Shown: positions 58,609 through 64,000 of the stretch, piece after piece
How positions within the stretch are numbered: position 1 is the stretch's first letter
Layout of the letters: each line of letters starts with the position of its first letter
Origin: JBGSQR01 sp964509295
GTDB taxonomy: Bacteria; Desulfobacterota; Desulfuromonadia; Geobacterales; Pseudopelobacteraceae
Assembly: GCA_964509295.1 (NCBI GenBank)
Contig: CAZDWS010000005.1
Span: 62,001-126,000, forward strand
Length of the DNA: 64,000 bases
Reading direction: 5' to 3'
Program-made: the position numbers and the translations under genes
The notes under the pieces: model-generated
Told to the model about the DNA's origin: nothing
The model's input: only the letters and a program-made list of their open reading frames with translations
Database searches by the model: none

Positions 58609-61242
58609 TCAGGCGCCTAACAGACCTGAAGCAGCTGCCAATGCTTCAGCCAGTTTTTCCGGCTGGGACCCGCCAGCCTGTGCAAACTCCGGCTTGCCGC
58701 CACCGCTGCCCCCAACTATCGGTGCCAGCTGTTTGACAATATCTCCGGCCTTAATCGTTCCGGCAAGCCCCTTGGTTACGGCAACCAGCAGATTAGCCTT
58801 GCCGCCGATTTCCGCACCGAGTACGATCACACCTTCACCGATCTGGTCTTTAAGAGTATCGCAGAGATCTCTCAGGCCTTTGACATCTTCGGACTGAACC
58901 TGAACCGCCAGCAGTTTAATGCCGTTAACCACAACCGCACCGGACAGCAGATCCCCTGAAGCGGCAGCATTCAACCTGCCCTGCAGTGATTCAATTTCAC
59001 GCTGCAACTCTTTCTGACGAGCCAGCATCTTTTCCAGCCGATCAATCGGATTACCGTTTTCGGCTTTCAACATAATAGCCATGGTGCGCAGGTCATCTTC
59101 CATACGGTTGACCAGTTCCAGAGCCCCGACACCGGTCAGCGCCTCAATACGCCGAACACCGGCAGCAATTCCGGCTTCGGACACAATCTTGAACAGACCG
59201 ATATCACCTGCAGCACGCACATGGGTACCACCACACAACTCCATGCTGACATCACCGACACGCACAACCCGTACTGCATCGCCATATTTCTCATCGAACA
59301 GCGCTGTTGCACCGGCCTCTATCGCTTCACTGATAGCCATCTCCGTAACATTCACAGGATCATTGGCCATGATGTAGCCATTGATCAGTTCCTCCACCTG
59401 ACGCAACTCTTCAGCGGTCATGGCGGAGAAATGGGTAAAGTCAAAACGGAGGCGATCCACCGAAACCAGTGAACCGGCCTGCTTGATATGATCGCCCAGG
59501 ACCTGTTTGAGGGCGGTCTGCAGCAGATGGGTAGCGGTATGATTCCGTGCTATTGCGCTCCGCTCCGGACTTGATACTTTCAGGTCAACAGTATCACCTT
59601 TACGCAGCACACCTTCTTTGACCACAGCCTGATGTACGATCATGTCTGTGTAGGGACGACTGCTACTGACAACATCCAGGTGGGCATTACCGGAGGATGC
59701 ACTTCCACAATCACCTTTCTGGCCGCCCGACTCGCCATAAAATGGAGTTGTATCCGTAATCATCTCAATTGTATCACCAGCCTCGGCCTGCTCAACTTCC
59801 ATACCTTTTTTGATAATCGAAGTAACTTTTGCATAGGCGGACATTTCGTTATAACCAACAAAAATTGTCCTCAAACCGTTGGAATGCAGCTCTTTGTATA
59901 TTTGGGAAATACCCTCTTCGCCGGACCCCTTCCAATGTTCACGGGCCTGCTCGCGCTGGCGTTCCATACAGGTTTCAAAACCGGCCTCATCGATTGCGAA
60001 ACCGTCACTTTCCACGATATCACCGGTCAGGTCAGTGGGAAAACCAAAGGTGTCATAGAGCTTGAAAAGTATATCACCAGGGATGACATTTTTCCCGACC
60101 GCTTTCAGTGCAGCCACTTCGTCATTAAGTATTGCCAGGCCACGGTCAAGCGTCTCAGCAAAGCGCTGTTCCTCGGCCAGGACCACTTTCTTGATATAGC
60201 TTTCACGTTCAGACAGTTCCGGATAGGCATCACCCATCATTTCTCTAACCGCATCTACCATGTGGTAAAGCATCGGATCGGCAAAACCGAGCATTTTGGA
60301 GTGACGTGCTGCACGGCGCATGATGCGTCGCAACACATAACCACGCCCTTCATTACTTGGCAGCGCTCCATCGCAGATCAGGAAAGTTACAGCACGGGAA
60401 TGGTCCGCAATAACCCGCATTGAAACACTGTCTTTTTCATCGGCACCGTATTTCTTGCCAGAAAGCCGTTCCACATGACGGATAATTCCCTGAAAAAGAT
60501 CTGTGTCGTAATTGGAGTGAACACCCTGTATAACGGCCGAAATCCTCTCCAGGCCCATGCCTGTATCAACAGATGGCTTAGGGAGCGGTGTCAGTATACC
60601 ATCGGCAGATCGATTGAACTGCATGAAGACATTATTCCAGATTTCCAGATAACGGTCGCATTCACAACCGACAGTACAGTCTGGACTGCCGCAGCCTACA
60701 GACTCGCCCTGATCGAAGAAAATCTCGGTACATGGACCGCAGGGACCTGTATCACCCATGGACCAGAAGTTATCCTTCTCGCCGAAACGGAAGATGCGCT
60801 CACGCGGCACCCCTTCCTGCTGATTCCAGATGTCAGCGGCCTCGTCGTCATCAGTGTAGACCGAAACATACAGGCGATTCTTGTCCAGCCCAAGATCCTT
60901 GGTCAAAAACTCCCAAGCAAAAGCGATGGCCTCTTTCTTGAAATAATCGCCAAAAGAGAAGTTGCCCAGCATTTCAAAAAAAGTATGATGACGTGCCGTA
61001 CGACCCACATTCTCCAGATCGTTGTGCTTACCTCCGGCACGAACACATTTTTGCGAGCTGCAGGCACGGGTATAATCACGCTTCTCAAGTCCGAGAAAAC
61101 AATCCTTGAACTGATTCATACCTGCATTGGTAAACATCAGTGTCGGGTCGTTCTTGGGAAGAATGCCGGAACTGGAAACAATCGTGTGGCCGCGATCTTC
61201 ATAAAATTTCAGAAACCTTGCTCTAATTTCTTTACCTGTCAT
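58609..61242 (-). CDS. alaS: Alanyl-tRNA synthetase AlaS
   Basis: 877 residues, full length. The class II catalytic domain starts with EIRARFLKFYEDRGHTIV and LMFTNAGMNQFKDCFLG (motif 1); motif 3 includes GMGLERISAVIQG. The editing domain has HTATHLLQTALKQVLG and CGGTHVRAAGDIG, the four zinc-site residues. The C-Ala domain ends with VVGGSGGGKPEFAQAGG. It charges tRNA-Ala and clears mischarged tRNA. It lies 39 bases after recX and ends at a terminator. Confidence 0.98.
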   Translation of the reverse strand: MTGKEIRARFLKFYEDRGHTIVSSSGILPKNDPTLMFTNAGMNQFKDCFLGLEKRDYTRACSSQKCVRAGGKHNDLENVGRTARHHTFFEMLGNFSFGDYFKKEAIAFAWEFLTKDLGLDKNRLYVSVYTDDDEAADIWNQQEGVPRERIFRFGEKDNFWSMGDTGPCGPCTEIFFDQGESVGCGSPDCTVGCECDRYLEIWNNVFMQFNRSADGILTPLPKPSVDTGMGLERISAVIQGVHSNYDTDLFQGIIRHVERLSGKKYGADEKDSVSMRVIADHSRAVTFLICDGALPSNEGRGYVLRRIMRRAARHSKMLGFADPMLYHMVDAVREMMGDAYPELSERESYIKKVVLAEEQRFAETLDRGLAILNDEVAALKAVGKNVIPGDILFKLYDTFGFPTDLTGDIVESDGFAIDEAGFETCMERQREQAREHWKGSGEEGISQIYKELHSNGLRTIFVGYNEMSAYAKVTSIIKKGMEVEQAEAGDTIEMITDTTPFYGESGGQKGDCGSASSGNAHLDVVSSSRPYTDMIVHQAVVKEGVLRKGDTVDLKVSSPERSAIARNHTATHLLQTALKQVLGDHIKQAGSLVSVDRLRFDFTHFSAMTAEELRQVEELINGYIMANDPVNVTEMAISEAIEAGATALFDEKYGDAVRVVRVGDVSMELCGGTHVRAAGDIGLFKIVSEAGIAAGVRRIEALTGVGALELVNRMEDDLRTMAIMLKAENGNPIDRLEKMLARQKELQREIESLQGRLNAAASGDLLSGAVVVNGIKLLAVQVQSEDVKGLRDLCDTLKDQIGEGVIVLGAEIGGKANLLVAVTKGLAGTIKAGDIVKQLAPIVGGSGGGKPEFAQAGGSQPEKLAEALAAASGLLGA

Positions 61243-61281
61243 CCGTATCCCTCAACAATGTAATGGTGTAGTTTATTTAGG

Positions 61282-61770
61282 TTAAGCCTTTTTCATGGCT
61301 TGCATGACAACCGAAAAACCGAATCCTTTGCGTTGCAGAAATCCGAGTACACGACGTTTTTCCGAATCTGTCGCCGATGAAAACAAAAAGCCGGGAAAGC
61401 GCTTCACAAGCGCCAGAGCTACCTCTTCTGACTCGTCATGTTCACGCATGGCATTACCTACAACTTCACTCAGCAGTTCATCCGGTATGCCACGCTTCCG
61501 CATTTCCATTTTAAGACGTTGGCCGTAAAAACGACCGGAGGCCAGTGCTGTCTCTGCAAATCGCTCTGCATAACGCCGATCATTAATCCACCCCTCACTT
61601 ACCAGCCTGTTTAAGGCCTGTTCGGCATGTTCTCGGCTGTACTGTTTCTGGCTCAACTTTTCCCTCAGCCTGGCCTCGGTATAATCCCTGGCAGCCAACA
61701 GACGCAAGGCGTATAACCAGGCTCTTTCCGGTGAAGACTCCTCAGTACTTTTCGATCTCAAAGGTGTCAT
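61282..61770 (-). CDS. recX: Regulatory protein RecX
   Basis: 162 residues from the ATG at 61770, chosen for family length; the frame is open to 61896 but that part lies antisense-free within pilT in another frame. Three RecX repeats of helices are seen (YALRLLAARDYTEARLREKL, GWINDRRYAERFAE, RFYGQRLKMEMRKRGI). RecX binds RecA filaments and limits them. It overlaps the end of pilT by 29 bases and follows recA-pilT on the same strand, so it is probably coexpressed with recA. Confidence 0.9.
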   Translation of the reverse strand: MTPLRSKSTEESSPERAWLYALRLLAARDYTEARLREKLSQKQYSREHAEQALNRLVSEGWINDRRYAERFAETALASGRFYGQRLKMEMRKRGIPDELLSEVVGNAMREHDESEEVALALVKRFPGFLFSSATDSEKRRVLGFLQRKGFGFSVVMQAMKKA

Positions 61771-62899
61771 TCTCAACCGGTGAATTTTCTTCCTTGCTCT
61801 CAAATCCATCCCACGAAGCATCCGAAGTTGACGAAATACCGGAAACCTTGAGAGCAAAGTCATCCGGATTGGAACTTTGGCGCAATGCCTCTTCATAGGT
61901 TATCATATTTGAAGTATAGAGTTTCATCAGTGACTGGTCAAAAGTCTGCATGCCATAGCTGACAAAACCCTGGGAAATCGCTTCATTCAACGACTTGGTT
62001 TTGTCTTTATCATCGATACATTCACGCACGCGGGCCGTGCCGAGCATAACCTCGACGGCCGGAACGCGCCCCTTGCCATCAGCCCTGGGAACAAGGCGCT
62101 GGGAAATAACCCCCTTGATAACACCGGCCAGCTGCATGCGCACCTGGCGCTGATGATAGGGAGGGAAAACGCTGATGATACGGTTGACCGTTTCAGCGGC
62201 ATCCAAAGTATGCAGGGTAGACATGACCAAATGACCGGTTTCAGCTGCCGTCAATGCGGTCTCGATGGTTTCATAGTCACGCATCTCGCCCACCAGAATA
62301 ACATCAGGATCCTGACGGAGTGCACCTTTAAGGGCACCGGAGAAAGTAGGAGTATCCGTACCAACTTCGCGCTGGCTGATAATACTCTTGTTGTCGCGAT
62401 GCAGATATTCAACCGGGTCTTCAATCGTGATGATATTGCAGGTGCGGGTCTGATTGATTGAATCAATCATGGCCGCCAGCGTACTGGACTTACCGGAACC
62501 GGTAGTACCGGTTACCAGGATCAGACCACGCTCCTCCGAACACATCTTCTTGATGATCGGCGGCAGATTGAGCCCTTCCAGACTGGGTATGGCAAAGGAA
62601 ATGGCACGAAAAACCATGGCAACCGTACCGCGCTGTTTGAAGACACTGACCCTGAATCGCCCCAAGCCGGGTACGGCATAGGCCAGATCCACCTCTGAAT
62701 TTTCTTCAAAGATCCGACGCTGGCGATCATTCATCATCCCCTGGGACATGGTCCCGACGATATCAGGCGTCAGACGCGGAGCATTGGGAATCGGATGCAG
62801 CTTGCCATCAATTCGAACAATGGGCGGCAAACCGGTCTTGATGTGAACGTCGGAACCTTTGGCCTTGACCGCAATGGTCAGAATTTCATTTAAATCCAT
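61742..62899 (-). CDS. pilT: Type IV pilus retraction ATPase PilT
   Basis: 385 residues. It opens with LNEILTIAVKAKGSDVHIKTG and has Walker A VTGTTGSGKSSTLAAMID (about 126-143), the Asp box ITIEDPVEYLH, Walker B ALRQDPDVILVGEMRD and the His box STLHTLDAAETVNRI. PilT disassembles pili to generate pulling force. It has no zinc Cys motif, unlike PilB. The C-terminus extends about 35 residues beyond typical PilT. It sits between recA and recX, an order that suggests cotranscription with a DNA-repair gene rather than a pilus operon. Confidence 0.95.
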   Translation of the reverse strand: MDLNEILTIAVKAKGSDVHIKTGLPPIVRIDGKLHPIPNAPRLTPDIVGTMSQGMMNDRQRRIFEENSEVDLAYAVPGLGRFRVSVFKQRGTVAMVFRAISFAIPSLEGLNLPPIIKKMCSEERGLILVTGTTGSGKSSTLAAMIDSINQTRTCNIITIEDPVEYLHRDNKSIISQREVGTDTPTFSGALKGALRQDPDVILVGEMRDYETIETALTAAETGHLVMSTLHTLDAAETVNRIISVFPPYHQRQVRMQLAGVIKGVISQRLVPRADGKGRVPAVEVMLGTARVRECIDDKDKTKSLNEAISQGFVSYGMQTFDQSLMKLYTSNMITYEEALRQSSNPDDFALKVSGISSTSDASWDGFESKEENSPVENDTFEIEKY

Positions 62900-62957
62900 T
62901 GACTACCTCCGAGTAAAAACTGCAGAGAGTAACTTATATTGCGATGCCCATTAATAT

Positions 62958-63980
62958 TTATGCTTTTGCAGCCAACGGCGCTTTCAGCAGATCCATCAGC
63001 CTGCCTTCGATCTCGGCCAGCGTCTCAGGATGTTCAGTCAGCCAGGTACGTGAATTTTCACGTCCCTGCCCGATACGCTCTTTACCATAGGAATACCAGG
63101 CACCGCTTTTTTCAACTATGGATTTCTCCACAGCCAAATCAAGCACATCACCTGTTCGTGAGATGCCTTCTCCATAAAGGATATCAAACTCAACCTCACG
63201 GAAAGGAGGCGCAACCTTATTTTTGACCACCTTAACCTTGGTACGTGACCCGATCACCTGGTCACCCTGCTTGAGAGTGGCTATCTTGCGAATATCCATA
63301 CGGACTGATGCGTAAAATTTAAGTGCATTTCCACCGGTTGTGGTTTCCGGGTTGCCGAACATGACACCGATCTTCATGCGGATCTGGTTGATAAAAATCA
63401 CACAGCAATTGGATTTAGAAATGATTCCGGTCAGTTTGCGCAGCGCCTGGGACATGAGGCGTGCCTGCAGGCCCATATGCGAGTCGCCCATATCGCCTTC
63501 AATTTCCGCCTTGGGGACCAAAGCAGCAACAGAGTCAACTACCAGAACGTCAATAGCACCACTGCGAACAAGTGTCTCTGCGATTTCCAGTGCCTGCTCA
63601 CCTGTATCAGGCTGGGACACCAGCAGGTCATCAGTCTTGACGCCCAGTTTCCTGGCATAGCCGATATCCAGCGCATGCTCGGCATCCACAAATGCTGCAA
63701 TACCACCTGTCTTCATGGCCTCTGCAACAATATGCAGCGCCAGAGTGGTTTTACCGGAAGACTCCGGACCATAAATTTCAACAATCCTACCTCGAGGTAC
63801 GCCACCAACTCCGAGAGCCATATCCAGTGAAATGGAGCCGGTGGAAATTGCCTCAACACCAGGCAAAGCTTCGTCATTTCCAAGGCGCATGATTGCGCCT
63901 TTGCCAAACTGCTTTTCGATCTGGCTGAGAGCCAGATCGATCGCCTTATTTCTTTCCAGCACTTCTTTTTTTTCCGACAT
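62958..63980 (-). CDS. recA: Recombinase RecA
   Basis: 340 residues, full length. Motifs are GKGAIMRLGNDEALPGVEAI (partial), EIYGPESSGKTTLALHI (Walker A, about 64-80), DVLVVDSVAALVPKAEIEG (Walker B), LMSQALRKLTGIISKSNCCVIFINQIR (split here for clarity; loop L2 region GVMFGNPETTTGGNALKF). It forms filaments on single-stranded DNA for homologous recombination and SOS induction. Its promoter and any LexA box lie beyond the window edge, since only 20 bases follow the start. Confidence 0.98.
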   Translation of the reverse strand: MSEKKEVLERNKAIDLALSQIEKQFGKGAIMRLGNDEALPGVEAISTGSISLDMALGVGGVPRGRIVEIYGPESSGKTTLALHIVAEAMKTGGIAAFVDAEHALDIGYARKLGVKTDDLLVSQPDTGEQALEIAETLVRSGAIDVLVVDSVAALVPKAEIEGDMGDSHMGLQARLMSQALRKLTGIISKSNCCVIFINQIRMKIGVMFGNPETTTGGNALKFYASVRMDIRKIATLKQGDQVIGSRTKVKVVKNKVAPPFREVEFDILYGEGISRTGDVLDLAVEKSIVEKSGAWYSYGKERIGQGRENSRTWLTEHPETLAEIEGRLMDLLKAPLAAKA

Positions 63981-64000
63981 GATGAATGTCCCCCGGACAG

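Noticed and set aside
59632..60423. 263-codon frame antisense to alaS
   Set aside because: Entirely inside alaS; no motif and no ribosome site.
60475..61263. 262-codon frame antisense to the alaS 5' part
   Set aside because: Same reason: mirrors a conserved catalytic domain.
63981..64000. LexA box upstream of recA
   Set aside because: Only 20 bases of upstream sequence are in the window; none of it shows CTG-N10-CAG or a GTTC-type box.

Overview
The window looks like a chromosomal segment of a Geobacter-like bacterium (Desulfuromonadia/Desulfobacterota) of moderate G+C. I infer this from gene content, not from a database match: a periplasm-facing Hyb-type [NiFe] hydrogenase operon, a DcuB dicarboxylate exchanger under a sigma-54 two-component system, a GlcD/GlcF oxidoreductase pair, an F0-only ATP synthase cluster split from F1, many HEINNP-type histidine kinases and HupR/RpfG-like receivers, and the runs arg-alaS-recX-pilT-recA. 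No tRNA, rRNA, CRISPR array, insertion sequence or phage gene was seen.

Layout. 1-9.5 kb (+): a dense signalling operon with two histidine kinases, five proteins carrying a HupR-like receiver with a KPWN signature (one with PAS, two with HD-GYP, one fused to a PilB/GspE-like ATPase with a C-terminal double zinc ribbon, one stand-alone) and an MglA-like GTPase. 9.7-13.1 kb (+): PilZ, a BioD-like/DRTGG protein, FlbD, MotA and MotB. 13.1-16.5 kb: an unfamiliar methyltransferase-like gene, a small membrane protein, ttcA, and metX behind a SAM-I riboswitch. 16.6-22.3 kb: a lipoprotein, two cobalamin-ring methyltransferases, a membrane diguanylate cyclase and a TraB/TIKI-like membrane protein. 22.4-28.9 kb: a FadR-type regulator with glcD-glcF, typA and a DUF1847 gene. 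29.0-35.1 kb (-): dcuB with its sensor/regulator pair and proA. 35.3-40.3 kb: gspG, ppdK, AMMECR1, def and a double-ACT protein. 40.3-45.9 kb (-): hybSABL and its maturation protease. 46.6-49.6 kb (+): hemL, atpZ, atpI, atpB, atpE. 49.9-52.2 kb (-): GspA/GspB-like proteins and a lipoprotein. 52.2-58.5 kb (-): arginine biosynthesis (argB, D, F, G, H) interrupted by a MntA/HepT pair. 58.6-64 kb (-): alaS, recX, pilT, recA.

How it fits together. The left end reads as a c-di-GMP and small-GTPase control circuit that probably governs surface motility, pili or polarity: phosphorelay to HD-GYP phosphodiesterases, an MglA switch and a phospho-regulated traffic ATPase, followed by a PilZ protein and flagellar stator genes. 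The dcuB region is the best resolved regulatory unit: a -24/-12 promoter, three copies of an ATAACC-N3-GGTTAT-type palindrome at enhancer distance, and a neighbouring NtrC-family regulator with a kinase whose sensor is a solute-binding domain. The rest is mainly housekeeping metabolism for an anaerobe using hydrogen, hydroxy acids and dicarboxylates.

The strongest candidates for undescribed biology are the left-end signalling operon with its receiver-ATPase-zinc-ribbon fusion, and the dcuB regulatory region, where one palindrome doubles as the stem of the regulator's terminator.
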